Source: Monoplex corrugatus
Lineage: Eukaryota > Mollusca > Gastropoda > Littorinimorpha > Ranellidae
DNA: 64,000 bases
Direction of reading: 5' to 3'
Assembly: GCA_030674185.1 (NCBI GenBank)
Contig: JAPXFY010000026.1
Location: 37,283,709-37,347,708 of the forward strand
Of this stretch, positions 22,717 to 33,805 are shown piece after piece; within the stretch, counting starts at the first letter, position 1; each line of letters opens with the position of its first letter. The translations under genes were made by a program, and so were the position numbers. The notes under the pieces were generated by a model. That model searched no databases and had not been told where the DNA came from. It was given only the letters and a program-made list of their open reading frames with translations.

Positions 22717-23134
22717 GCATGCATTGCGTTTGTCCAATAATCTTATTATTATCTTTAAATTATTTCAAATACCAATAGCAGGATTCCCTGTAGTTTTACC
22801 ATTTTCTCAGAAACAACCCAATTTCTGATCTCCAATACAAAAACATCCACAAAAAAAAGACTAAGTCAAAATAAAGGAGCTGTTTGAGTTATATCTCCCA
22901 TTCAATGCGGTCGATTTTGATATCTGATAAATAATAAAATGCCACAAACTTTAAGAAATTAGTTTCGACGCCAAAAGTAATATTTTGTTTTTCTCAATAG
23001 TTATAATACCAAAGGATACATCAGGGTTCTGCATTTGAAGCCAAGGGGGATAACCTGAGACCAGAATGGCAATGTTTCAGGGTTCTCAATTGGCTACCGA
23101 TGCTTAACCATTCCACATCAAAAGGCAAGTATTA

Positions 23135-23310
23135 AGCACACACAACGCGCCACACACACATATAGACACACACACAGACAGGCAGACAGCACACACAAAC
23201 GCAAACAAACAAGTAAACAAACAAACCAACACGAACAAACACATGATTGAACAAACACGAACAAACAGATGAATAAACAAACAAACACACAAAACAAACA
23301 AACACCTCCT
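23135..23310. repeat. CACA/CAAACAAA low-complexity tract
   Basis: Mixed CA, CAGA and CAAA repeats. The segment 23320-24060 has no recognisable feature. Confidence 0.8.
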
Positions 23311-24066
23311 CTCCCACACACAGACAAACCAAATGTTTTCTCTTTGCTGCTACGATTACTCGTTTTTAAAGTATTGAATCCGCTTAAAGAAACTTTTTTC
23401 TGCCTGTTTGAAGTAACTTTTCTTTTTCTTTTTGTGCGGCAAGGGACTTCGTTGCTTCCAAATGAATTTTCCATTAGGGGTGGGGGTGGCGGTCTCATGT
23501 GAAAGTCTGATGGGAGTTCATTTGGAGTCATTAAAGTCATTCAGGGCAATGAGGATCACTCAGGGTCCTAGGGTCACTTAGGGGTCATTCATGGCCATGT
23601 GCTTATTCGAAGTCATCTAGGGACATGAGATTACTACTAACTCGTCGCCAGGGGCCAAACACATCATATTTTGAAGAGTGATGGCCCTTGTTATGACGGG
23701 CAAAGTGTTGATAGTGGCGCAATTCTCCGTATCTCTCCATGAAGTTGAGAAAGAATAGTAACATCGATTAGGGCTCTCGGTTATTTCACTTATTTAAAAA
23801 AAAATCTCAAAAGTAATAGAACTTTGATTCTTTGGCACAAAAGAAACCGTGGACCCGAGATAGAAACATACACTTATCTGAGCGATTGTGAATTGTGCTA
23901 CTGGATAATGTGTTTGTTTGTGGGGTTTTTTGTTGTTTTTCTTTTCTTTTTCTTCTATCCAAATTACAAGAGCAACAGAATTCTCGTTAACTCGCGCCCA
24001 CTTCTGTCCACCTCATATTTAGTTTTAAATGTATGGTTATGGGCTTAAAGCATAGAAATGTTGCGT

Positions 24067-24840
24067 TCGATGACCAGTTTCTTTCATAGCATACTTCAGA
24101 ACTTAAATCTGTGTGTATTGTTGGGTTTGATGAATAATTTCTTTAATGATATACTCCAGAACTTAAATATATGTATATTGTTGTTTGATGAATAATTTCT
24201 TTAATGATATACTTCAGAACTTAAATATGTGTGTATTGTCGTGTTTGATAAATAATTTCCTTGATGATATACTCCAGAACTTAAATACATGTACATGTGT
24301 ATTGTTGTGTTTGATGAATAATTTCTTTAATGATATACTTCAGAACTTTAATATGTGTGTATTGTTGGGTTTGATGAATAACTTCTTTGATGATATACTT
24401 CAGAACTTAAATGTATGTATATTGTTGTGTTTGATGAATAATTTCTTTTATGATACCGGTATACTTCAGAACTTAAATGTGTGTGTATTGTTGGGTTTAA
24501 TGAATAATTTCTTTTTGATGATATACTTCAGAACTTAAATCTGTGTGTATTGTTGGGTTTGATGAATAATTTCTTTAATGATATACTTCAGAATTTAAAT
24601 CTGTATTGTTGTGTTTGATGACTAATGCCTTTAATGATATAATTTAGAACTTAAAATATTTTCATGAATAATTATTTTAATGATATACTTCAGAACTTAA
24701 ATCTGTGTGTATTGTTGGGTTTGATGAATAATTTCTTTAATGATATACTTCAGAAGTTAAATGTGTGTGTATTGTTGGGTTTGATAAATAATTTCTTTAA
24801 TGATATACTTGAGAATTTAAATCTGTGTGTATTATTGTGT
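24067..24840 (+). repeat. 60-bp minisatellite, about 13 units
   Basis: Units contain TTTGATGAATAATTTCTTTA, ATGATATACTTCAGAACTTA and AATCTGTGTGTATTGTTGGG, 60 bp in all, with small indels. The plus strand is open for several units at a time and would read as a 20-residue repeat (NNFFNDILQNLNLCVLLGL type), but the units contain indels that break the phase. It is more likely satellite than gene. Confidence 0.9.
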
Positions 24841-25221
24841 CTATTTGTATGCATTCTATGCAAGGGTTTCAGAGACTGCAATGCATGAGTATACCTAGAC
24901 TGTCTGAAACTTCAGCAAGAGGGAAAAGACATCATGGCATTCGAAAATGTCCAACACTAGGCATCAAAATACACCTGCAATATCTACCTGGATAAAAGAT
25001 CTCTTTGTAAACATTCAACAGATGGGACAGCCTGGAACAGCGCAGTTAACACAACAGATCTTTGATAAAATATCGTTTCAAGAATGGACTGGTAGGTATC
25101 AGCATCTCTTCCCCACATCCTAACACCATTGTGATCCTAGGAGCAGAGGAGCAATCAGATTCATTCAAGAGTATATACGTTATTTCGCTGTATTTCGTTT
25201 CGTTTCTTCTTCCTTGAAATA

Positions 25222-25343
25222 ATGGATGTGTGGAAGCAGTTGCCTAAGTCAGCAACCTCGGCGCCATCACTGGAAGCATTCAGAAGCTGGCTGGGCTACA
25301 GCCTCTACAACTTGCAATCAACATCACCACTACCTCCTTCTGT

Positions 25344-25345
<2 letters not shown>
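25222..25345 (+). pseudogene. Possible LINE C-terminal fragment
   Basis: The open frame WKQLPKSATSAPSLEAFRSW resembles the WN-LP ... APSL--FK--L motif found at the C-terminus of many CR1/Jockey-type RTs. It is short and unsupported by upstream domains. A (CA)n tract follows at 25346. Confidence 0.35.

Positions 25346-25418
<73 letters not shown>
25346..25418. repeat. (CA)n microsatellite
   Basis: About 72 bases of CA with one CCACA interruption. Confidence 0.97.
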
Positions 25419-25419
<1 letters not shown>

Positions 25420-25644
25420 TTTTTTCCCCTGGACCGACAGCACATACATTATAAATAGTGTTAATCTCAGATTTCCAGACACTGTGCTGGAACTGATTCA
25501 AATTTTCTACCAAAGTCTTGTACATATAGAGACACTACTCCACAGTCAAGTTCGTCTCAAAGAATCTGGTTCTCACCTAGAACAACAAAGAAAAATACAA
25601 GAAATACAAAACTAAAGTGCTTTATTGAGAAATAAGTACAAGAA

Positions 25645-26632
25645 AACAATCATCACCATCCTCCCCATCGTGTCATGCCACATGACGTTGGCTATCATAG
25701 CCTTCCAGACGAATCTATCCTGTCGCTGCAAGTATATCTTCTACCGTTTCTCTCTCTATCCACTCTTCAAAACTGTTTAATATTTTTCCCTGGGTCTACC
25801 TGGTGCTCTTTTCCCCTCTAGCTTTCCTGTTATGACTAGGTGTTAAATTTACCTTGCCTCATAAAATGGTCTATACGTGCTGCTTGTTTTTGTCCTAATC
25901 TCCATCAGTAATGAACTTTTTGTGTTTGCTACTTTCAAGACTGTTTCGTTTCTTTTCTTTGCTGTCCACGGAACTCACATGTGTATTAAAAACATTTTAT
26001 CAGACTTAATTTTGTTCTTATTTTGCTTGATTTTCCGGGCTTCGCATCGGTACAACAGTTTTGGTTCTATGTTTCAGCCTAAATTTCCTTATTATAGGAT
26101 TATGGTCATTGTTGCAGTCTACGCCTGGTAATGTTTTTGTTATCAGTAATGAATTTCTAAATCTCTGTATCTGTCAGGATGTAGTCAATTTGATTTCTTG
26201 TGCTGTCGCCTGGATTCATCGATGTCTATTTTCTTCTGTTAAGTTGCTCAAACCAAGTGTTTACTACTATGAATTTATTTCCTAGGCCTATTCAGAAATT
26301 TCTCTTCCCTTTCATTTTGCATGCCTAGGCTATGTCATCAACTTGTTCCTGTCCTACTTTACAATTAAAATCTCTCATTATGGTTGTAACGTCCAGTGAT
26401 TTACATTGAGCCTTTGTTTTTTTTCAGTTCTACATGGAAGTTGTCAATTTCTTCCTCAGTACTTGCTGGATGTTGGCGCATATAGTTGGACAGTATTGGT
26501 GTCAAAAGGCTTGCCATCCAATAGCTGGTAAAACACAGTCTCATATCATGTGGACCAATATCTACTGATGGATTTGACTTATCATTGTCCATTATGATGC
26601 CAGTCTCTCATGTTGAAGGACAGAAATTCCAA
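25645..26632 (-). mobile_element. RTE-like LINE, copy 2, internally deleted
   Basis: 25645-26060 aligns with the 3' end of copy 1 (about 816-1240): shared CATGACGTTGGCTATCAT, TTTTCTTTGCTGTCCA, GTACAACAG. At about 26070 it jumps to sequence matching copy 1 from about 2920 (TAGGATTATGGTCATTGTTG), then continues through the endonuclease region to about 3540. About 1.7 kb of RT is therefore missing. All frames are closed. Confidence 0.8.
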
Positions 26633-26886
26633 GAGTTTAGAAACAAAAAAAATTAAAAAATACCACCACCACCACTACCACAACAACAACAACAACAAAA
26701 TCATATCAAACAAGAAAGAAAGGAACGTTTTAGGTCTGTGTGACTTCGGAAGTTCCGAATTTACGTTTCCGTGAATCTTCAAAGATCTACACTTTTCAGC
26801 CAAATTTGGTAAAAAAAAAAAAAAATCAGATAATCACCCATACAAACACACAAAGACCTCCCAAGAATACAAAAACAATTTTCTTC

Positions 26887-26887
<1 letters not shown>

Positions 26888-26948
<61 letters not shown>

Positions 26949-27056
26949 TGCGTGTGTGTGTGTGTGTGTGTCTATGTGTGCTTGTTATGTGTGCGTGTGT
27001 GTGGATGTGTGTGTGTGTGTGGTGTGTGTGTGTGTGTATGTCTGTATGTGTGTGTA
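26888..27056. repeat. (GT)n microsatellite, interrupted
   Basis: GT repeats with CGTG and TATG interruptions. Imperfect GT continues to about 27165. G and T homopolymers follow at 27189 and 27299. Confidence 0.95.
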
Positions 27057-27344
27057 GGGGATGTGTGTGCATGTGTGTTCGTTCGTTATTTCTTTTAACG
27101 TCTATTCACACTATGTGCTTTTAGACGAGTGCATGTGTGTGCTTGTGTGTGTGTGTGCGTGAGTATGTGTCTGCACGCATGAAGAAGTGGGGGGGGGGGA
27201 ATAGAGACATCTCATCAATGACTTAGTTTTTTTGAAAATGTTTTTTTCGATGCCCTGTCAGTTTTGATGTGAGTCTTGGATTAATGGATGTCTTTCACTT
27301 TTTTTTTTTTTTTGTTGCTTTCTTTCTTCACCCCCACCCCATCT

Positions 27345-27950
27345 TTTTTCTTCCACTTTAGCAGGCAATCGTTTACCCCCACGGGGATGCCAGGAGCTCT
27401 TTCAGTATAAATAGTATCCCCACCTTCTAGAAATTCTGCGCTAGAAATGTTCTCTTTTCTGTCACTCTCTTTGCTTCTGCCTTGTTGCTTTGCTTCATGC
27501 CATTTCTTCCTATCATTTTCGGCCTTGCTTGGTCCATTCCTCTGTATGTGTTCAATAAAATCTTACATACTTTCTCTTAGGATTGATAATTAGGTACGTA
27601 GATGTATTTAGTGTATTTTAGGCTCTAGGGAAATGGCATATGCGGGAAGCAATATTCGATAATTTAGGGCCGTTTTTATCAATGTTTTAGTGTTCTTAGT
27701 TATGTTTGAATTTGTATTCAGGTGTTTCTTTTTTTTTAAATCCCTTGTGTGATAAATTGGACGGAGTGGTCAACGCCAGGGGCATCTCCTTAGATTATGT
27801 AGGCGACTGCATTGACATGTGTACTTAATTTTATGTTCTTTTTTTTTCTCCCTGTTTAAGTGCTGAGTGTGTGTATTGAAACGGTTATAGCCCTGATATG
27901 ACTCTACGCGGTCGGCTGGGCTTTAAGCAGCAATAGCAATAAGAACAAAG
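27345..27950 (+). mobile_element. LINE 3' UTR fragment (family D), copy 2
   Basis: Same element end as 16185-16790, in the opposite orientation and better aligned with the plus strand. It ends with TAGCCCTGATATGACTCTAC, GGTCGGCTGGGCTTTAAGCA and a CAATAG/CAATAAG tail, which is the short 3' repeat expected of such LINEs. No protein-coding part is retained. Confidence 0.75.
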
Positions 27951-28317
27951 CAAGCGTTTCGATTATTATCAGCCAGAACGGTGTATCACACACTGACTGA
28001 ACAAGAGTGTTACACCATTCTCACTGGTAACCTTTGAATTTATATACCGCGTGGCTTGTGTCAATGCAACAACGCTCGCAGCATCTTCCAACTGTTCTTC
28101 TGTCCAACCTGCTCCTCAGTGTCAGTCAATGCTGTTTCAGCTCCACCAGACAAGGAGACGCCCTAGAAACACAGCACATTTCGTTCCAACAATTAGGCCT
28201 GATGATGATCTCTGTCCAAATCTCTGAATGCCAAAGAACTGAAGGAGTAGAGAAAGTAAAGAAAAAACGTTTTCATATTTCTTGGACTGGTGTTGGAAGT
28301 AGAAAAAAAAGCATCAA
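27951..28317. other. No recognised feature
   Basis: Mixed sequence with an open frame from 28034 that runs into the purine tract. No domain or repeat identified. Confidence 0.4.
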
Positions 28318-28635
28318 GCAGAGAAGAGAAAGAGAGAGAGAGGGGGGAGAGGAGAGGGGGGTGGGGGGGGAGAGAGAGAGTAGAGAGAGAGAGAGAGAGG
28401 AGACAAGAGAGAGAGGCAATGAGAGAGGGAGGGGGACAGACAGACGGACAGACATAGAACAGAAACAGGGACAGAGCGAGAGACAGAGAGAGACAGAGAC
28501 AGAGAGAGGAAAGAGAGAGTGAGAGATACAGACACAGAGACTGACAGACAGAGGCTGACAGACAGAGGCAGAACTGAAACGGGGACAGAGACAGACAGAC
28601 AGACAGACAGAGACAGACAGACAGACAGACAGAGG
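28318..28635. repeat. GA/GACA purine-rich tract
   Basis: About 300 bases of GAGA, GGGGAGA and GACAGACA repeats. The purine strand bias makes triplex formation possible in principle. Confidence 0.95.
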
Positions 28636-29614
28636 GTTTATTCAGATGGTTTCAGGTGGTTTATTCATATAGGCCACAGCCCCTTAGAAGGGGGATCACA
28701 TAATTATGCATCCTCACAATCATATAAACATTAACTAGGCAATAACCATATTTCTAATCTGAAATATTTTGTACAAGTGCATAACAAATAAGCGAAAAGA
28801 ACATGAGAAAAACATTCTATTCATATTCGAGCCTTGCGTCCGTTGGGTAGAATTAATTCTAAAAAGACTCAAGAAATTGCTGTCTCTCTAAATTTAAGCG
28901 CTTTGTATAGAAATAAAGCTAAATTTCGAACAACTTTAGTAGAAGCTGATGACATCAATAAAGTGAATTTAATTCAGGAAAGTTGTCTATAATATTTTGA
29001 GCTTATATATTTCTCACGAATAGAATGGAGCGCTGGACAACATAATACAAAATGTACTTCATCTTCTTTTGATATTTTGCACAATGGACATAATAGATCA
29101 TTATCACTATGTGCTCTGTATCTAAACAATGAACTGTGATTTCTGATATACCTAACCTAAATCGTGTCATTGTATATTTTAGATGTCTGTCCATATCTAT
29201 CTCTAAATATGGTTTCAAATCATGTATACCAGAAAAAGTACTGTATATGTTATACCTCTCACTATTTTGAGTATGTTCGTTCCATTCCTGCCACCTACAA
29301 TCAATTAAACGTTGACGAAAAACACGAATGAATTGATTCAGTCTGCCAATACCTTGACAAAACCATACAATACCAAAACCATATTTAAACAAGCAAATAC
29401 GTACATTGGATGCCCAGTTTTGCTTACATACAGCATCTAAATCATATAACATATTATATGCTTTTCGTGGAATTCTACGGTCTTTTATATGCAACAATTT
29501 AAACCAATAACAAACACAATTAACTGCAAAGTTTATGGATATGGGATGGTGGTTTGTTTCACCATATACAAGATCATTAGGTGTTCGCATATCAATTCCT
29601 AGAAATTTCTTCAA
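28636..29614 (-). pseudogene. LINE C-terminal region and 3' end
   Basis: The minus-strand frame 29003-29614 (203 codons) has the layout that follows the RT in some coral and mollusc LINEs: LGIDMRTPNDLVYGE near the start, a YWFKLL block, a WQEWNEH block, and a TRFRLGISEITVH block. The cysteine knuckle expected at the end is not legible. Downstream, about 370 bases end in CCTATATGAATAAACCACCT, resembling a LINE 3' terminus. There is no RT core upstream, because the (GA)n tract begins at 29617, so the copy is 5' truncated. Confidence 0.6.
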
Positions 29615-29616
<2 letters not shown>

Positions 29617-29678
<62 letters not shown>

Positions 29679-29725
29679 AAGAGAAGACAGAGACAGACAG
29701 ACAGACAGACAGAGAGAAAGAGAAG
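29617..29725. repeat. (GA)n / GACA microsatellite
   Basis: About 65 bases of GA followed by GACAGACA and GAGAAAGA. It abuts the LINE C-terminal region exactly at its truncated end. Confidence 0.95.
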
Positions 29726-29844
29726 AAATCCTTGCTTTCATAAATATAAAAGCATATCACTATTACAATCATCATGTCAACGTATTTATCATGGGTGTCG
29801 TCGTTATTACGGGTGTCTATTAGTGTGCAAAACTAAACATGAAA

Positions 29845-30255
29845 ATAATGAGACGTCTGCTCAGGACCATCATGACATACGTAACTGAAGGATGGACCTT
29901 CAAAAAGAACAACATAAAGAAAATATATTCAACTGAAATGTGGTTCTATAGATATCGCTTAAGGGTTAGCTGGAAAGACAAGAGAAGGACAAGAGCATAC
30001 TAAAAAAAAAAACCTCGAAGAAAAGATGTACAGGTCATGCTCAAAAAAGAAAATTGACCTTCTTTGGACATGTGTGCAGAAAGAAAAAAATGCACTCTCA
30101 CGAAAGATGTCATTCAGGGAAAAGGTCGAGGGCAAACAAGGAAGGCGAAGACCACGAACAGATTACCTGGGAAACATCGAATGGACAGGTCGTAATAGCC
30201 CGCATATTTTTAACCTGGCTGAGGACAGAGAGATACTGAGGACAGAGACCCGCCG
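29845..30255 (+). pseudogene. LINE RT C-terminal fragment
   Basis: Plus-strand text such as TYVTEGWTFKK, STEMWFYRYRLRVSWKDKR and a later FFGHVCRK / GKQGRRRPR pattern matches the C-terminal part of CFDP2/RTE-type LINEs (E-W-LRR-LR-SW-DK ... FGH--R ... GKR-RGR). Stops and frame changes are present. It grades into a 57-bp minisatellite at 30262. Confidence 0.6.
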
Positions 30256-30261
30256 GGGGCA

Positions 30262-30690
30262 TGAACGGGAACACAAGTAACAAGCAAAGTATTAGCCATT
30301 TGCCTTTCACTAGACACCAAATCGGGAATACAAGTAACAAGCAAAGTATTAGCCATCTGCCTTTCACTGGACACCAAATGGGGAATACAAGTAACAAGCA
30401 AAGTATTAGCCATCTGCCTTTCACTGGACACCAAATCGGGAATACAAGTAACAAAGTATTAGCTGACTGCCTTTCACTGGACACCAAATGGGGAATACAA
30501 GTAACAAGCAAAGTATTAGCTGACTGCCTTTCACTGGACACCAAATCGGGAATACAAGTAACAAGCAAAGTATTAGCCATCTGCCTTTCACCAGACACCA
30601 GAACGGGAATAGAACAAGGAACAAGCAAAGTATTAGCTGACTGCCTTTTACTAGACACCAGAACAGGCAAAACACCAGAGACCGACAATA
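30262..30690 (+). repeat. 57-bp minisatellite, about 7.5 units
   Basis: Units contain GGGAATACAAGTAACAAGCA, AAGTATTAGCCATCTGCC and TTTCACTGGACACCAAATC. Unit length 57 is divisible by three, so the plus strand is open through the array with a 19-residue period (GNTSNKQSISHLPFTGHQI type) and on to 31013. No start context or domain supports a gene. Confidence 0.92.
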
Positions 30691-30714
30691 CAGGAAATGC
30701 ACGGAGAACTACAT

Positions 30715-31025
30715 GTACATCGGACAGTCCAGCCGGCGGGCCTGATCACCCGAACTGCCGACGCGTAGCGGTGCCCGGGCCCTCTCCTTGTCATACTAAA
30801 CCCTACTGTTTCCCCCTCTTCTCCCCCACTCCACCACCTACCAGTACTGCTATGTCATTTCTATTTTCCATGTCATTTTATTTTCTACGTCACTTTCATT
30901 TACCACTTTTCATTCACTTGACAAAGAGCCTGAGGTCGAAACGTTGTGCTTATATTACTCCAAAGGATCTTTCACAAGCAAGCTACTTTTCAATGTTTTA
31001 TGTTTTATCCTAAAGATCCAGCGGT
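30715..31025 (+). other. Possible retroelement 3' region
   Basis: Contains ACTTGACAAAGAGCCTGAGG followed by TCGAAACGTTGTG. Sentences of this type (GAGG-CGAAACGTT) recur near the ends of several invertebrate retroelements. No protein domain is visible, and 31025-31630 is unrecognised. Confidence 0.35.
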
Positions 31026-31629
31026 AATATTTTGTTTTTACCTACATGATACCTAAGATTTTATATGAACATATTTCCAACAGGTAGATCAACCATTCTG
31101 GGCAGAAATCAATCAATGTACCGGCAACAGAAAACACAAATGGTTTTAATCTGGGCACATGCAGTTCGACCACAATGTCAAGTGCCAGAATCTCTTCTAA
31201 TACTTTACTACTTGGCACCATTTTACTGCAGTATCAGTTCTACTTACAAAAGAAATAAGAATACATCTGTATATTAGGCTGGACATTGCACAGTCAGTAT
31301 TTGATTCCACATTTCCCATGAATGGCAGTCATTCTGGCGGTCTGCGTGCTGTAACTTGGCCTAAACTTTCTTTGATACAAGCTTGATACCTAATAATTAA
31401 AGGTGTGGTGTGGTTCAAAATAAAGATTAGAATGCCAATATTCTAATAATTGTGATCTAGAATTTCCATAAGTTATTTCATTATTTTACAAATATCCGAT
31501 TACCTTCACAGTTTACTGGTCGGGAATTTGAACAGTGCCAAATGATCAAACAACAAAATTATTGATTCTGCTGACAAACACTACCAACAGAGGTAACGTA
31601 CCTTCCACACTGACATGCTTATGATCCCG

Positions 31630-31692
31630 CGACCCTCAAGCATTGTTGGTATGATGTAAACATACCACTGCACCAGTTGCCTCCACCTCTCA
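31630..31692 (-). other. Weak tRNA-like segment
   Basis: The minus strand holds TGGTGCAGTGGTATG (A-box-like) and GGTCGCGGGATC (B-box-like) about 35 bases apart. Too decayed to call a gene or assign to a SINE family. Confidence 0.3.
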
Positions 31693-31869
31693 TGGTCTGG
31701 GCAAGTGTCCGCACTATGATCCATTCTGTCATTTTGTCTGAAATGCTGTGAAAGCAAAGGTACTCAAGAAAAACACGAACCAAAGGCTAATTTAATTTGA
31801 AAACTAACGAGTCTACTGCAATACTTGCACTAAAAATGGAGTCCATAAAGATATGCCACAGCCATGAGG

Positions 31870-32112
31870 GGTACACAAGTTAAGTGGTTAAGACATCAGA
31901 CTTCCAACTGGAAGGTCTGGAGTTTGATCCTGTCTGGGTACCATCACCATGGTGGGTAAAAGGTGGAGATTTACCGATCTCCTCAATCAGCATGTGTGCT
32001 GACCTCTAAGCTCCTAAACCCCCTTAATGTGTATATGCACGCAGAGTATCAAACATTTGTGCTGAAGATCCTTTAAGATCGTCTATGTCATGTCAATGTC
32101 TGTGGGCTTATT
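31870..32112 (+). mobile_element. tRNA-derived SINE family 2, copy 1
   Basis: Pol III-type head with AAGTGGTTAAGACATC (A box) and GGAGTTTGATCC (B box), then a body with GGGTAAAAGGTGGAGATTTA, CCGATCTCC, TGTGTATATGCACGCAGA and AAAGATCCTTTAAGATCG-like text. The same body order recurs at 48038-48345. I recall such a repeat as common in marine gastropods; not verified. Confidence 0.7.
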
Positions 32113-32494
32113 TTAACATGAAGACACTCGCAAGCAAGAAGATACAGATTGTGCAATAACATAGCAGTGTGATAAACTTGCCCAACAATTCGAGTTCTAC
32201 ATGCTCCAATGAATAAGTCCAATTACACATTATGCAGAGTCCAAATGAAATTTGAGAATAGTGCTGTTTAAGAATGATCTATATCAATAAGAATAACCAC
32301 CTTCATATACACAGTCTATAATGATATGCTACAATACCACTATAATTTGTATAATGTAATGACTAATACCATATCGTGATGACAAGTTGTACACAAAACA
32401 AATAAGCCACAAAAACGAGTGGGAGAGCCACCAAACAGCCACCTCATCTAACAGCCAGCCACCAGACTCCTAGTGTTGTCACATATCCCCATCT

Positions 32495-32882
32495 GTACTC
32501 ACCTCTTAGCGTAAACACAAACCACTTCTACATCACATGACACACAGCTGTCTAGTACCTCACCTCTTAGCGTTAACACAAACCACTTCTACAATCACAT
32601 GACACACAGCTGTCTAGTACCTCACCTCTTAGCGTTAACAAACCACACACATAACCACTTCAGTACAAGTTCCACACCATTCACAATCACATGCATGTCT
32701 AGTACCTCACCTCTTTGTGTTACCACACAACACTTTTACAGTCACATGACACAAGCTGTCGTACTACCTTTGTTTACACACAAACCTTCTACAATCACAT
32801 GACGCAGCTGTCTAGTCCCTCACCTCTTAGTGTTACACACAAACCACTTCTACAATCACATGACACGCAGCTACACAACACC
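32495..32882 (+). repeat. 62-bp minisatellite, about 6 units
   Basis: Units contain CTCACCTCTTAGCGTTAACA, CAAACCACTTCTACAATCAC and ATGACACACAGCTGTCTAGT. The third and later units carry deletions. The stretch 32113-32494 upstream has no recognised feature. Confidence 0.88.
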
Positions 32883-33383
32883 CTCCTGCCAAAAAAAAAT
32901 AGATAAATAAAATTAAAAAATAAAAGGTCTCTCCTAACCCAAGTTAAACCCACAACCCCACCCCAAAAAGAAAAAAAACAAAAAGGAATTACAAGAAGAC
33001 AGGAAACAAAAAATCTTTTACCTAAGTATACCACTATCCCTATTCTCCCACATCAACACAGAGATACCTGAATAAACACATGATGTGAGGATGGATGGAT
33101 GTACATGTATGAACGGAAGGACGGATGGAAGAATGGATGGGACAGATTGTTAAGAAAACCTTACCTGAAGCAGAATTTACAACCGGGTGGGAACACTGTT
33201 ACCAATGCTTGCGTCAAAGGTTAACAGTTCAAACCTCAGAAGGTTCATATACACAAACAGTGGTCCGCACCTTGCACAAAGGTCAAATCTCTAGAAGTCA
33301 TATTTCATACACAATGGAACACATCCTGAACAATCAAAAGACAACATTTCAAACCTCAGGAGGTCGGAGTATACACAGTAGTC

Positions 33384-33665
33384 TCACCTGTCGGCATCAC
33401 CAGGTTCAGTGTTGGCCACTGCACATCTGGATGCCATCATCTTCCTCCAGACCGCTCTGTCTTGACTTTTGTGGACAGTTTCTTGAATATTTAGGTCACT
33501 GATGTTGGTTATGTTCTCGATATATGGGACTGGAGGTCTGCATTTCTTCCTTTTTGCCACCATTTTTCCTTGAAAGATACTGCCATGAGATCCGTGTTCT
33601 TGTTGCTCAGTAGCTGGCGTCGTGAGGGCACTCTGTACTGCATTACCCACCAAAGAGAGAGCCAT
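33384..33665 (-). pseudogene. Possible LINE C-terminal fragment
   Basis: A 93-codon minus frame ends with ISDLNIQETVHKSQDRAVWR, resembling the WTGLSLQEAVR-S-DR--WR motif near the C-terminus of CFDP2/R2-like LINE proteins. It has no RT core. It lies just downstream of unrelated duplicated text around 33225-33370. Confidence 0.45.
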
Positions 33666-33805
33666 GAAGAGTCAGTGACCGCATGGAATGGTTACAGTGG
33701 GAGGGCAGAATCAGGAAGGGACATGTGATTGGGGGAGGGGGGGGGACAGGGGCGTTGTCCCCTAGTGCTCTTGTAAGTGTAGGATGTGACAGAGTGTCCA
33801 GAAGA

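Noticed and set aside
21323..22828. Long open frames (488 codons plus strand, 377 codons minus strand)
   Set aside because: They are translations of the 30-bp minisatellite, whose length is a multiple of three; several phases on both strands are open at once, and a one-base deletion joins two phases into one apparent protein.
29003..29614. Host gene of 203 codons
   Set aside because: Its block order matches the C-terminal region of LINE proteins, and a LINE-like 3' end follows.
30905..30945. Hammerhead ribozyme (CTGAGG...CGAAAC)
   Set aside because: The conserved CUGANGA core is not satisfied and no three-stem fold could be drawn; only part of the GAAAC side matches.
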